Shown here: one piece after another, positions 1-8,814 of the stretch
How positions within the stretch are numbered: position 1 is the first letter of the stretch
Layout of the letters: the number at the start of each line of letters is the position of its first letter
Origin: an uncultured Bacteroidia bacterium
GTDB lineage: Bacteria > Bacteroidota > Bacteroidia > Bacteroidales > ML635J-15
Reading direction: 5' to 3'
Assembly: GCA_902776565.1 (NCBI GenBank)
Contig: CACYQN010000009.1
Span: forward strand, 135,128-199,127
DNA: 64,000 bases
Notes under the pieces: generated by a model
Database searches by the model: none
Seen by the model: only the letters and a program-made list of their open reading frames with translations
What the model was told of the DNA's origin: nothing
Translations under genes and position numbers: made by a program

Positions 1-1
1 T

Positions 2-286
2 TTCATCAACTTCAATCCGCAGGATTACCTTTGCAAAGTCAAGGTTCCCGTACTCGCACTCAACGGTGACAAGGATGTGCAGGTTTACAGCAAGGACAAT
101 CTTGCCGGCGTAGAAAAAGCTATGAAAAAAGCGAAAAACTCAAATTACAAAATACTGGAACTCAAAGGTTTGAACCACCTGTTCCAAAAATGTATTTTCG
201 GCAGTCCCAACTTCTACGGACGAAACGAAGAAACGTTCAACGAGGATGCAATGAAGACGATTGCGGAATGGATAAAATCATTATAG
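2..286 (+). CDS. alpha/beta hydrolase, C-terminal part (5' end outside window)
   Basis: The open frame enters from the left edge with no start codon and ends at 286. The piece carries the last two elements of an alpha/beta-hydrolase catalytic triad: an Asp in 'ALNGDKDVQV' and a His in 'GLNHLFQ', with a typical closing helix ('AMKTIAEWIKSL'). This spacing suits serine hydrolases of the S9/dienelactone/acyl-thioesterase type. The nucleophile Ser and any signal peptide lie outside the window, so the substrate cannot be named. It converges with the DUF456 gene, whose stop is one base away. Confidence 0.75.
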   Translation, partial: FINFNPQDYLCKVKVPVLALNGDKDVQVYSKDNLAGVEKAMKKAKNSNYKILELKGLNHLFQKCIFGSPNFYGRNEETFNEDAMKTIAEWIKSL

Positions 287-287
287 T

Positions 288-815
288 TTATCCAAATATT
301 CCCATTATAAACTCCTTGATAACCACAAAGAATACGAAGCAGGAATAGATAAGTTTCATCATTATTCCGCACATCATTCCTAAAAACGCACCAAACGCAG
401 CCTTCCACACACCTTTCATATTGCCTTCGGTCTTCTGACCTTGTTTCTTCAGATACAACAGTTCGCCGACAAACGCACCAGCAAACGGAGCAATAAGAAT
501 AGCCCACCAAGCCAATCCGAAAAGACTTACAAGAATACCGATTGCCGCGCCACGACTCCCCCACTTAGTTCCGCCGAATTTCTTTGTTGCCCACGACGGC
601 ACAAGAAAATCGAGTACCGTGACCACAACCATTACCACACCTAATATTATTAAGGTAGAAATCTCGAAATGGCAGTAGCTGACAAAAAACGCTGCAAGAA
701 ATCCAGCAAACGTTATTGGCGGTCCAGGAAGAATCGGCAAAAAACAGCCGATGATTCCCACAATCATAAGGATTATGGCAAGCGCCACAAGAATTATATC
801 AAGTGCTATACTCAT
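288..815 (-). CDS. DUF456 family integral membrane protein
   Basis: 175 residues, very hydrophobic. There are membrane segments at about 5-30, 35-70 and 85-115, and a C-terminal hydrophobic segment. The glycine-rich repeats 'GIIGCFLPILPGPP' and 'APFAGAFVGELL' are the signature of DUF456, a small inner-membrane family of unknown function. The start overlaps the stop of the upstream lipoprotein gene by four bases (ATGA), so the two are probably translationally coupled and belong to the batD-batE operon. No catalytic residues are apparent. The family assignment is fairly firm; the function is unknown. Confidence 0.8.
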   Translation of the reverse strand: MSIALDIILVALAIILMIVGIIGCFLPILPGPPITFAGFLAAFFVSYCHFEISTLIILGVVMVVVTVLDFLVPSWATKKFGGTKWGSRGAAIGILVSLFGLAWWAILIAPFAGAFVGELLYLKKQGQKTEGNMKGVWKAAFGAFLGMMCGIMMKLIYSCFVFFVVIKEFIMGIFG

Positions 816-1240
816 TTGTATTCGGAAATTATATTGTCAACTGTGGATTTGTTTATCTGCAAAGTAGTGGAATATATATAGTTGCCCGACTTCTGTGAAA
901 CGTGCGAACACGATACTTCGGCATTTTCCAGAACCTTGTTGCGCATCGAGTCAATCTTTTGCTCGTACTTGTCGTCACGCATAAAACTTTTGTACGAAAG
1001 CTGGTCGGCAATGTACTCGTCAACCTGCGAGAGCATCAAGCGGTTGGCATCGGCAAGTGCCTTGTCCTGCGACATTTGCAACGACAACGATGTTGCTTCC
1101 GCCGAAGCACGAAAAACATATTTATCGGTGACATTCTTCGTGCATTTAGGTGTAAATATGGATGTTATGGAATTCCAAAATGTGCAGGCATCAAACAGCA
1201 CCAAGCAGCACAACGCCATCACAACCAGGAGTTTTCTCAT
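812..1240 (-). CDS. small lipoprotein, LPP20-like
   Basis: 142 residues. The signal peptide ends in a lipobox (LFDAC, Cys19), so this should be a lipoprotein exported to the outer or inner membrane. The mature part has 'SAEATSLSLQMSQDKALADANRLMLSQVDEYI', a helix resembling LPP20-family lipoproteins, which bear a short alpha/beta domain of unknown role. The start codon shares one base with the batE stop (TAATG), and its own stop overlaps the DUF456 start. It is therefore read as part of the bat transcript. The LPP20 resemblance is weak; lipoprotein status is firm. Confidence 0.65.
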   Translation of the reverse strand: MRKLLVVMALCCLVLFDACTFWNSITSIFTPKCTKNVTDKYVFRASAEATSLSLQMSQDKALADANRLMLSQVDEYIADQLSYKSFMRDDKYEQKIDSMRNKVLENAEVSCSHVSQKSGNYIYSTTLQINKSTVDNIISEYK

Positions 1241-2001
1241 TATTCGGCCAGCATTTTTACATCCGACATTGGAATCCAGCCCTCCTTGCCGTCGGCAAGC
1301 CTGATGCTGTACATTCCGTTGGCAGAATCAACGACCTGCACCTTCAAGCCTTCGCAGATTTCAAACGAGTTGACCGCATCGGCATTTGGCGACGACTTCA
1401 CCATCGACTGCTCGAAAACCACGGCATAGTTGTTTTCGGTAATAGCCACCGACGACTTATAGGCACAAACCGCAGTAAAAATAAATACTGCCATCGAAAT
1501 AACAGCAATGGAAAATCCCAGTTTCCGCAGAGCCAATCCACTGAAAAACAAATACATTGCAATCCCGATGAAAAGCAATGCCAGCATTATTATATTCAAG
1601 ATTGTCCACGCATCGGAACTCAGCATATTCAGTATTTTTATACCCCATCGGGTATAAAACGGCATTGGTAACGGGTCAACGCTCTGCTTCAACGAACGGT
1701 TTGCAATGTTAAGGTTGAATTCTGCATCTTCGTTCGACGGGTCAAGCATCAGAGCCTTCTCGTAATAATACACCGCGTATGGAATTTCATTCAGTCGGTA
1801 GCAACAGTTACCCATATTGTAATATAGGTCCGACGACGAATAGCCCATATTGCTGACCGAGTCGTAAAGCATAAGAGCATCGGCATAGCGCGTCTGCATA
1901 AAATAACTCTGCGCACTGTCGGTCAAAATATCTACATCGCTGGCAAGCAACGCATTGAACGACATCAACGAAAGTGCTATATAAACAAAAAACTTTTTCA
2001 T
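1240..2001 (-). CDS. batE: BatE-like TPR/SH3 protein
   Basis: 253 residues. It has a signal peptide (cleavage near ALLAS), two TPR repeats at about 25-105 ('SDLYYNMGNCCYRLNEIPYA', 'YYYEKALMLDPSNEDAEFNLN'), two membrane helices at about 130-185, and a C-terminal SH3-like domain ending 'GKEGWIPMSDVKML'. This order is that of BatE, the last gene of the Bacteroidetes aerotolerance operon, which is linked to oxidative-stress tolerance and envelope integrity. It starts three bases after the batD stop. The moxR, batA, batB and batC genes that often precede batD are absent here. Confidence 0.85.
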   Translation of the reverse strand: MKKFFVYIALSLMSFNALLASDVDILTDSAQSYFMQTRYADALMLYDSVSNMGYSSSDLYYNMGNCCYRLNEIPYAVYYYEKALMLDPSNEDAEFNLNIANRSLKQSVDPLPMPFYTRWGIKILNMLSSDAWTILNIIMLALLFIGIAMYLFFSGLALRKLGFSIAVISMAVFIFTAVCAYKSSVAITENNYAVVFEQSMVKSSPNADAVNSFEICEGLKVQVVDSANGMYSIRLADGKEGWIPMSDVKMLAE

Positions 2002-2004
2002 AAC

Positions 2005-3843
2005 CTATCTCATATTTTCTTCAAGTTGTTCAATAATTTCGGTAGTCTCGTCGTATATAGTATGCAGTTCGCTATTTGCTCCCGACACGAAATGAGCAAA
2101 TTCGCACCTGTCAATCAGTTCAACGAAACGCCTTGACATTTCCTCGTCAACATTGTGTTCGGCAAAAGCCTGCATTACATTGTCCTTTGTAAGCTGGGAA
2201 GTCGGAATCGAGAGTTTGTCGCTTGCATAGCCCCACAATGCCGTGATAATTTCCTTGTAGAAATCGGAGGAATTGCCAGCCTGCATATATTTGCGAGCAT
2301 TTTTCAGTCGTTTGCGAGAAATCTTGCTTGCCCTCTGGCGCTTCATCAGTTCTACATCCTGACGCTTCTTGATATTCTTGCGCAACACAATGACAACCAC
2401 TACAAAAGCAACCAGCAAGCCAATTACCAACGCCCAGTACAATCCCGAAAGCATCAGCGGTGAATAGGCGGCAGCAAGTCCAAGTTTGCCCTTATGAATA
2501 TATCTGACATCTTCGGGATTGATGACCTCAACGCCAGTCTGCGAGTTGTAGATTGTCCCCGAAGCCATATCACCGCTACCCTTGCGCACATTTATTATTA
2601 TCGGGTCGGTAGAAACGGTCTTGTACGACTTTGAAGCAAGGTCGTAATATACAAGCGAAACTTCGCCCAAGTTGAAATTTCCGCCATAGCGAGGAACCAA
2701 CGTAAACTCCCAGGTCTTGCTTCCCGACAAGCCCGATTCGGTTGGGTTAAGTTTGCTTGTAACAACAGGTTCGTACTGCTCAAACTCCTTGGGGCACGAG
2801 ATTTTTGGAGCCTCAATATTGCTAAAATTTCCTGAACCAGAGATTGTTATCTTGCAAACAACGGCCTCGTTCACCGAAACTGTATCGTTTGGCTTGCTCA
2901 AGCTGATATTAAACTTGCCAACAGCCCCAGAAAAACCCATAGGCTCAGATGGCAATGAGCTAACATTCAAAGAAATAGCCGAAGCCTTTGCCGAAGCAGG
3001 AGCATTATCGTAGGTATATCCCCAGAACGGATGTCTGCCCGAGACAACCCTTGCCATACACTTTATGCTAGCCTCGTCAATTTCGGTTTTGCCGGCAACG
3101 CGCGGAAAGACAAGGTATTTTTTCAAGACGGCAGCATTATAGGTCTTGCCGTTTATAGTCTCACGCGTCCATTTCAAAGTCTGGTCTGTCTCCAATTCCT
3201 CGACATAGAAGTTGTTGAGTTTCGGAGCGGTAAAGTCCTCGATGGAAACCAAATCGATTGCTGTGTAAAGTTTTATGGTTACAATTGCAGCCTCGCCCTT
3301 TGCAAGATTTGTCTTGCTTGAATAGGTACGAAGCAAAACATCGTCAGCCGACACGGTTGCCTTTGGCTGGTTCTGCTGTTGTTGCTGGCGTGAACTTCCC
3401 GAACCGAAAATATCCTCGAACGGGTCGTAATAACTTGACTGACGCTGTTGTTGCTGTTGAACGGCCTCCTTCTGGACAGTGACGGAAATTGAGTTGGATG
3501 TGTATTTTGTTCCTCCGACCACGGCTACTGCGCCATCGAGAGTGTATGTACCTTCGGAAACGGCTTCAAGGGTATAAGTGTATGTATAAGAGTTTGAGCT
3601 GGTCATACTTCCGTTCACAATGCTAACGCTCGAACTTGAGCTCTGCGACGGTCCGCCGACCATCTTGAATCCCGGAATATTGCCTAGTTGTATCGACGAA
3701 GGCTTTTCGTTAAGAGTATATTGCACTTGCATGCGCTGCCCCACTCCGACCCTCGACGGAGCCTTGCCTGTAAAGGTAACACCGTCGGCAAACGCGACAA
3801 ACGATGCAAATAAAATGGCTATAATCGACAAAAATTTTCTCAT
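2005..3843 (-). CDS. batD: BatD oxygen-tolerance protein
   Basis: 612 residues. It has a signal peptide (MRKFLSIIAILFASFVAFADG), then a large periplasmic part made of Ig-like beta domains. Within this part are two Gln-rich linkers near residues 128-165 ('VQQQQQRQSSYYDPFEDIFG'). A single membrane helix lies at about 470-490, followed by a cytoplasmic helical tail to the end. This matches the BatD family, membrane proteins proposed to act with BatA/B von Willebrand-A proteins and a MoxR ATPase. As first gene of a four-gene leftward operon it is separated from any batABC genes. A weak -7 like sequence (TAATTTCG) lies near 3869-3876. Confidence 0.9.
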   Translation of the reverse strand: MRKFLSIIAILFASFVAFADGVTFTGKAPSRVGVGQRMQVQYTLNEKPSSIQLGNIPGFKMVGGPSQSSSSSVSIVNGSMTSSNSYTYTYTLEAVSEGTYTLDGAVAVVGGTKYTSNSISVTVQKEAVQQQQQRQSSYYDPFEDIFGSGSSRQQQQQNQPKATVSADDVLLRTYSSKTNLAKGEAAIVTIKLYTAIDLVSIEDFTAPKLNNFYVEELETDQTLKWTRETINGKTYNAAVLKKYLVFPRVAGKTEIDEASIKCMARVVSGRHPFWGYTYDNAPASAKASAISLNVSSLPSEPMGFSGAVGKFNISLSKPNDTVSVNEAVVCKITISGSGNFSNIEAPKISCPKEFEQYEPVVTSKLNPTESGLSGSKTWEFTLVPRYGGNFNLGEVSLVYYDLASKSYKTVSTDPIIINVRKGSGDMASGTIYNSQTGVEVINPEDVRYIHKGKLGLAAAYSPLMLSGLYWALVIGLLVAFVVVVIVLRKNIKKRQDVELMKRQRASKISRKRLKNARKYMQAGNSSDFYKEIITALWGYASDKLSIPTSQLTKDNVMQAFAEHNVDEEMSRRFVELIDRCEFAHFVSGANSELHTIYDETTEIIEQLEENMR

Positions 3844-4095
3844 ATCTGTTCCGATATAAAACTTTCGCGAAATTAACGCATTGTACCTATCAATGTTTCA
3901 AAAGAAAAGTTAAAGTTTTATTATAGGTATCTTGGCGTGGCATAAATCCTATTTAATTGTTCAAGGCAGAGCCTTGTGTTTGCTTCATCGCAAGCTCACT
4001 TCGACAGGCTCAACACATCGCAGTATTAGGTTTTCTATCGTATTATTGCTATACGACCTCTCCGAGGTCGTGAACGAGAATTAAAACAAGACAAT
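3844..4095. repeat. intergenic palindromes and repeat fragment
   Basis: No gene is visible in these 252 bases. A perfect 8-bp stem (ACGACCTC/GAGGTCGT) with a 3-base loop is at 4053-4071, just past the feoB stop. A 6-bp stem (CAAGGC/GCCTTG) is at 3963-3977. The string CTTCGACAGGCTCA near 3999-4012 is a fragment of the larger palindromic element found in full at 14818-15036 and 61334-61528. Confidence 0.6.
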
Positions 4096-6327
4096 TTATA
4101 TCAGCACTCCAATCTGGTACACACCAAATGCCACTATCCAAGCCAGCACAAGCGACACACCTGCCGACAAGGCCGCCCACTTGAAGCCCGATACCTTGCG
4201 GATTGCAGATGTGGCACCCAGACACGGGAAACATATCAGCATAAAGAACACAAACGCCAAAGCCGCAACGGAAGCATTTGCTTCGCCATCATCAGCTTCC
4301 GCAGACACTTCCTCTGTCCTATTCAGCATCGACATTGTACTGATTGTCAACTCCTTGCCTGCAAATCCAGATATTGCTTCCACCGACATCTTCCAGTCGA
4401 AGCCTAGCGGACGGAAAACAGGCTCTACAAAGTTGCCGAACTTCGCCAATGCCGAAGATTCTATCCGTGCTTCCGCGACAGACGCATCTTCCCTATTTTC
4501 AGTATTTTGCGGGAAATATGTCAAAGCCCACACAACGATTGCAACTAACACGACAATTCCAGAAATACGCTTCAGGTACTCCCAAGTGCGATTCCACATA
4601 TAACTCAACGAAATAAAAAGCGTTGGCTTCTTGTATGACGCAAGTTCAATAACATACGGATACTCATTGTTTTTCAGCAATGTTTTACTGTAGATTTTTG
4701 CAAACGCCATTGCAAGCAACATTCCCACCAGATATACGATGAACATTATCAAAGCAGGGAATTTCGGGAAGAATGCCGACACCAAAAGCAAGCAGACTGG
4801 CACACGCGCAGCGCAGGGCAAAAACGGTATGGCAAGTGTAGCCAGAATCCTATCTTTCTTGCTTTCAATGTGCCTTGTGCTCATTATGGCAGGAATTGAG
4901 CATCCGAATCCCAACACCATAGGAACCAACGACTTGCCTTGCAATCCAAGTCTGCGCATAAAACCATCCATGCAATACGATGCACGCGACATATAACCCG
5001 AATTTTCAAGCAGTCCGACTAGAAGATAGAAAATGAAAAGAATTGGCACAAACGACAGCACCGCTCCCACACCGCCAATAAGTCCATCGGCAAGGAAGCC
5101 GCCAAACGCGCCACCGACCGACACCCTCACCGAATCGGAAAGCGAAACCATAGCATTGGAAATCCACTCCATCGGGAAGCGTCCTAGCTCAAATGTGGCG
5201 CAGAAAATTGCAGCCATCATAAGTAGGAACAACGGGAATCCCCAAGTCTTGTGCAACAGTACCGAATCGGCCTTCTCGGAATCCCACTGCGACTTGCGCA
5301 CGCCAGTAACCTTCGACATCAGACCATCGATATAAGAACGGCGAGCCTGCTTCAGAACATAATACACATGGTTGTTGAACTGCTTGCCAAGCACAGCCGA
5401 ATGCATTTTTACAAAGCACTTTACGGTGTTGCACGACTTGCATGGAGTGTTGAAGCTATGCACAATCCTGTCCTCTTCGAGCAGACTTATCGCCATATAG
5501 CGCGACGAAGCATTGAAATCGTAGCTTTTCTTGCCTTCCAACTCCTTTTGTATCATACGGATATGGCGTTCAACCTGACGACCGTAATTCACATGAACAT
5601 AGCGCATATCGGGATTGTCGCCAGCGTAAGCCGACAAAATTGTACGGATGACATTTTCTCGACTTTCGCCAGTCTCATCGGCTTCGTTAAAATGAACAAT
5701 CGGAACACCAAGCAACTTCGACATCTTATTCAAGTCAACATACAGACCATCCTCATTTTCTTCGCAGTAGCCTCTTATGACAAGTACAATTTTTACACCC
5801 AAGTCCATCAACTGTACGACAGGCACAAGTTCGGTTTCAAGCTTATGAAAATCGACCACAGCCACAAAGACATCCGTCTTTTCGGCAAGCACAAGATTGC
5901 GGAAACGCTTGTTGGCATAGTCGTCGCCAAAAATGTAATCGACTTGAGGCAAGTAAGTTATGTTAATGTCATAGTTCTCAAACTTGGCATTCTCTTCACC
6001 GCCAAACAATCCAGTTGCAAACGATTCCTTAGTCTGGAACAGGGATACATTCACGGTATTCAGTTCGTTGATTATAAAATCCTGACATTGCGGGTCGGAA
6101 GCCGAAACTAACGACAGATTAGTGAGATAAGATTTGGGAAATGTGCAGTTTCGTTTACAACCTTCAACTGAAAAAACAAGGTTACCATCAGCATCAGACT
6201 TCAGCGCAACAATCTTCTTTCCGACCTCGATGCCGAAACCTTCAATCTTCTTACGGAAGTCGTTACAACCATAGATTTTGGCTATATAATATTCCTGATT
6301 ACAAGCAATTTGCAAATCTTCAACCAT
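4096..6327 (-). CDS. feoB: FeoA-FeoB fusion, ferrous iron transporter with degenerate G domain
   Basis: 743 residues. Residues 1-75 look like the SH3-like FeoA domain; about 80-245 occupy the place of the GTPase domain; a helical linker follows; about 355-743 form the membrane permease. The permease keeps the family hallmarks 'GLLENSGYMSRASYCMDG', 'GFGCSIPAIMSTR' and 'PFLPCAARVPV', and the linker keeps the 'RRSYIDGLM' region. The G domain does not keep its motifs: at the P-loop position 'DPQCQDFIINELNT' replaces GNPNxGKTxLFNxLTG, the DxxG of G3 is missing, and the NxxD of G4 reads 'IRGYCE'. A CxxCxxxxC cluster (CKSCNTVKC) precedes the permease. FeoA fused to FeoB is common in Bacteroidetes; loss of GTP-binding motifs is not. 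The frame is intact, so this looks like a functional variant rather than a pseudogene. Confidence 0.88.
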   Translation of the reverse strand: MVEDLQIACNQEYYIAKIYGCNDFRKKIEGFGIEVGKKIVALKSDADGNLVFSVEGCKRNCTFPKSYLTNLSLVSASDPQCQDFIINELNTVNVSLFQTKESFATGLFGGEENAKFENYDINITYLPQVDYIFGDDYANKRFRNLVLAEKTDVFVAVVDFHKLETELVPVVQLMDLGVKIVLVIRGYCEENEDGLYVDLNKMSKLLGVPIVHFNEADETGESRENVIRTILSAYAGDNPDMRYVHVNYGRQVERHIRMIQKELEGKKSYDFNASSRYMAISLLEEDRIVHSFNTPCKSCNTVKCFVKMHSAVLGKQFNNHVYYVLKQARRSYIDGLMSKVTGVRKSQWDSEKADSVLLHKTWGFPLFLLMMAAIFCATFELGRFPMEWISNAMVSLSDSVRVSVGGAFGGFLADGLIGGVGAVLSFVPILFIFYLLVGLLENSGYMSRASYCMDGFMRRLGLQGKSLVPMVLGFGCSIPAIMSTRHIESKKDRILATLAIPFLPCAARVPVCLLLVSAFFPKFPALIMFIVYLVGMLLAMAFAKIYSKTLLKNNEYPYVIELASYKKPTLFISLSYMWNRTWEYLKRISGIVVLVAIVVWALTYFPQNTENREDASVAEARIESSALAKFGNFVEPVFRPLGFDWKMSVEAISGFAGKELTISTMSMLNRTEEVSAEADDGEANASVAALAFVFFMLICFPCLGATSAIRKVSGFKWAALSAGVSLVLAWIVAFGVYQIGVLI

Positions 6328-6355
6328 TTCAATCTCAATTTCTCTATATAGTTTG

Positions 6356-6363
6356 CAAAAGTA
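6356..6363 (-). promoter_or_regulatory. -7 box of feoB
   Basis: On the minus strand the sequence reads TACTTTTG, a perfect fit to TAnnTTTG, 29 bases before the feoB ATG. No convincing -33 box or Fur-like operator was seen. Confidence 0.55.
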
Positions 6364-6628
6364 AATAGCGACAAAATCTTGAAGCAGAAATATCGCAACA
6401 AGATATTAACCATATTTGTTTTTACAATGTGAATAAGATTACGAGTATAGGCACACAAAAAAAGGCGAACACAGCTCGCAATCGCCATTGATTTTTACAA
6501 CAGAAATGCCAAAAAATCACAAAAAGCTAACAATCAGATAATTATGCGGTCTTTCACACTTTTTCAAACGACTTTTTCAGCAAAATGAAAATTTTCCGTC
6601 AAAATTTCCGAAACTCATCTTCTATTAT
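6364..6628. other. A+T-rich intergenic region between divergent genes
   Basis: About 265 bases between the feoB and LOG promoters. The only structure seen is a weak GGCGA/TCGCC stem around 6463-6488. No open frame, tRNA or riboswitch-like fold was recognised. Confidence 0.4.
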
Positions 6629-6636
6629 TATTTTTG
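6629..6636 (+). promoter_or_regulatory. -7 box of the LOG-dgt-siaBC operon
   Basis: TATTTTTG matches TAnnTTTG and lies 15 bases before the ATG at 6652, leaving a leader of only about 8 bases. It probably drives the four closely spaced genes to 9183. Confidence 0.55.
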
Positions 6637-6651
6637 TCAAAAATTTAAGAA

Positions 6652-7233
6652 ATGACAAAATCGGTTTGCGTATTCTGCAGTTCGAGCGAGGACTTGCGGA
6701 AAGAATATTACGACTATGCAGAGCGTTTCGGCAAAATCTTAGCCGAGAATAATTTCACCATATACCACGGTGGCGGAATCATCGGTCTTATGGGCGCGAT
6801 GATGCGCGGTGCATACGAACAAGGCGGTGCAAAAATAATTGGTGTAGTGCCCGAAAAACTTTGTCGCGAAGGCATTGTTTCGGACGAAATGCAGGAACTT
6901 GTCGTAACAGACGATATGAAGGAACGCAAGTCGTACCTGCGCGAACACGCCGACTCGTTCGCCATTATGCCCGGTGCTTTCGGCACAATGGACGAAATGT
7001 TTGAAATTCTGACGCTCAAGCAGTTGAAGTATCACAACAAAGCGATTGTCATTCTAAACTTCAACCATTTCTTCGACGACATGCTTAGGCAGATGGACAA
7101 GTTCTTCGACGAAGGATTTACCATAAGCAACTACAGGACAACTTATTATGTCTGCGAAACGCCAGAAGAAGCCGTCGAATACCTAAAAAATTATAAACCG
7201 ACACACATTTACGACAAATACTTAAAAGAATAG
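6652..7233 (+). CDS. LOG family nucleotide phosphoribohydrolase-like protein
   Basis: 193 residues with a Rossmann-like fold. It shows the LOG (TIGR00730) motifs 'GGGIIGLMG' near residue 40 and 'PGAFGTMDE' near 103. The latter corresponds to PGGxGTxxE, with Ala in place of the second Gly. LOG proteins hydrolyse nucleoside 5'-monophosphates to base and ribose 5-phosphate. In plants this activates cytokinins; in bacteria the usual role is nucleotide salvage or clean-up. It is two bases upstream of a dGTPase-like gene, so the operon begins with two nucleotide-hydrolysing enzymes. Length and start are normal. Confidence 0.88.
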   Translation: MTKSVCVFCSSSEDLRKEYYDYAERFGKILAENNFTIYHGGGIIGLMGAMMRGAYEQGGAKIIGVVPEKLCREGIVSDEMQELVVTDDMKERKSYLREHADSFAIMPGAFGTMDEMFEILTLKQLKYHNKAIVILNFNHFFDDMLRQMDKFFDEGFTISNYRTTYYVCETPEEAVEYLKNYKPTHIYDKYLKE

Positions 7234-7235
7234 AT

Positions 7236-8354
7236 ATGAGAAACCCACTACCAGACGAAGTATATTCAAAACGAAAGACTTACAGGGAAACAGACATACG
7301 CGGCGACTATTTCCGCGACCAGACGGCAATAATCCATTCCACGCCGTTCCGCAGGTTGAAAAAGAAAACTCAGGTTTTCTTTGCACCTGAAAATGATCAC
7401 ATTTGCACACGCATTGAGCATGTGTTGCATGTAGCGACAATCGCATCAACCATTTGCAAGGGCTTGAACAAAGTCGGCTGGGAACTAAACGACGAAATGG
7501 CATACGCAATAGGTCTCGGACACGACCTCGGGCACACGCCTTTCGGACACGCCGGTGAAAAATCGCTCGACATAATCCTTTCAAACTCAGGGCACGGACA
7601 TTTTGTACACGAAGTCAACTCCTACCGCCAAGTCGCCTACCTCGCCAACCACGGCAACGGACTTAACCTATGCTACGGCGTCATGGACGGCATCATCTGC
7701 CACAATGGCGAACGCGACGAACAATACGCCTATCCGAACAAGACTGTCAACGACCTCGATGCAATAAAAGACCGTTCCGTAATGCCTTCATCCTACGAAG
7801 GTTGCATTATGCGTTTCTCCGATAAGATTGCCTATCTCGGCCGCGACCTCGAAGATGCCTTCGTTGCCGGATTCATCACCGAGGATGATGTCCCTGACGA
7901 TGTAAAGGAAATGCTTGGCAACCACAACGGACAGATTATCAACTCGTTGATTCTCGACCTTATTGAAAATTCGAAGAACCGCGACATGATTGGCTTCTCC
8001 GACGAGACCTACGAAGTGGTTACTAAACTTAAGAAATTCAACTACGAGAAAATCTACAGCAACAAGATTCTCAACGAGTACGACCGCTTCTGCCATAAGA
8101 TAATAAACAACCTTTTTGACTACTTGCACGACATTTACACCAAGAACCAAAAGGACTATGGCAAATACGCCGAATCAACCATCGAACTCGACAGGTATTT
8201 TGGTCAGTACATCAACACCATGGACCACTTCTACACTTCGCGCAACGAAACCGAAATCAACATAATTACCGACTACATTTCGGGAATGACCGATGTTTTC
8301 GCACTTGAAGCGATGAAACAGATAACAATACCCAAACCGATAAGTTTCAAGTAA
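7236..8354 (+). CDS. dgt: dGTPase-like HD-domain triphosphohydrolase
   Basis: 372 residues. The N-terminal 'RDQTAIIHSTPFRRLKKKTQVF' and the HD metal-binding centre ('RIEHVLHVATIA', 'GLGHDLGHTPFGHAGE', later 'ICHNGE' and 'SDKIAYLGRDLEDA') match deoxyguanosinetriphosphate triphosphohydrolases, which turn dGTP into deoxyguanosine and triphosphate. The C-terminal 130 residues are helical and less conserved. It follows the LOG gene by two bases and is followed after one base by siaB-like. Substrate choice within the HD family cannot be settled from sequence. Confidence 0.85.
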   Translation: MRNPLPDEVYSKRKTYRETDIRGDYFRDQTAIIHSTPFRRLKKKTQVFFAPENDHICTRIEHVLHVATIASTICKGLNKVGWELNDEMAYAIGLGHDLGHTPFGHAGEKSLDIILSNSGHGHFVHEVNSYRQVAYLANHGNGLNLCYGVMDGIICHNGERDEQYAYPNKTVNDLDAIKDRSVMPSSYEGCIMRFSDKIAYLGRDLEDAFVAGFITEDDVPDDVKEMLGNHNGQIINSLILDLIENSKNRDMIGFSDETYEVVTKLKKFNYEKIYSNKILNEYDRFCHKIINNLFDYLHDIYTKNQKDYGKYAESTIELDRYFGQYINTMDHFYTSRNETEINIITDYISGMTDVFALEAMKQITIPKPISFK

Positions 8355-8355
8355 T

Positions 8356-8811
8356 TTGCCAAGCACAAAAACAATATTATCCTTACATATTTCCGCAGGA
8401 AACGACTGCGAAAACATAGTCGAAACTTGGGAGAGTAAACTTCAGGAAATCGACAAGCCCCTGCGGAAACGGATAATATCCTGTGCAATAGAGCTTTTGC
8501 AGAACAATTCCATCCACAACAAAAGCAACGGAATAGACATTTCCGTCATCGAATCGAACGACTGCATTAAGCTAAAAACAGCAAGGAAACTTGACGAGAT
8601 TAGTGCCAATCATTTAAACAATAAAATCCAAGAAATTAACAATATTAATGTAGTTAACCTAAAGGTATTATTCAGGAAAAATCTTAGCTCTGAAAACTTG
8701 GAACAAGGCACAGGAAACGGTCTTATCCTCTGCCGACTGAAATCGGACTCCGATATCGAAACCAAGTTCTCGGACGAAACATTTGAAATAAACTTAACAT
8801 TCAACAGATAG
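8356..8811 (+). CDS. SiaB-like protein kinase (GHKL fold, DUF6272)
   Basis: 151 residues. 'KRIISCAIELLQNNSIHNK' resembles the N-box helix of GHKL ATPases, and 'GTGNGLILCRLKSD' their glycine-rich lid. This is the pattern of SiaB, a small serine/threonine kinase that phosphorylates SiaC in the Pseudomonas SiaABCD switch. The start is TTG, one base after the dgt stop; no ATG/GTG is available further upstream in frame (a stop lies at 8341-8343). The siaC-like gene follows after three bases. The phosphatase SiaA and cyclase SiaD are not in the window. Confidence 0.72.
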   Translation: MPSTKTILSLHISAGNDCENIVETWESKLQEIDKPLRKRIISCAIELLQNNSIHNKSNGIDISVIESNDCIKLKTARKLDEISANHLNNKIQEINNINVVNLKVLFRKNLSSENLEQGTGNGLILCRLKSDSDIETKFSDETFEINLTFNR

Positions 8812-8814
8812 AAA

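Noticed and set aside
214..564. Open frames opposite and within the DUF456, BatE and BatD genes
   Set aside because: They are on the other strand or in other frames of genes with clear families and lack start context or protein-like composition.
3844..4095. Riboswitch upstream of batD
   Set aside because: Only simple hairpins and a fragment of a dispersed repeat were seen, none matching a known aptamer pattern.
5251..6111. 286-codon plus-strand frame inside feoB
   Set aside because: Complement shadow of a recognised gene; no recognisable domain or promoter.
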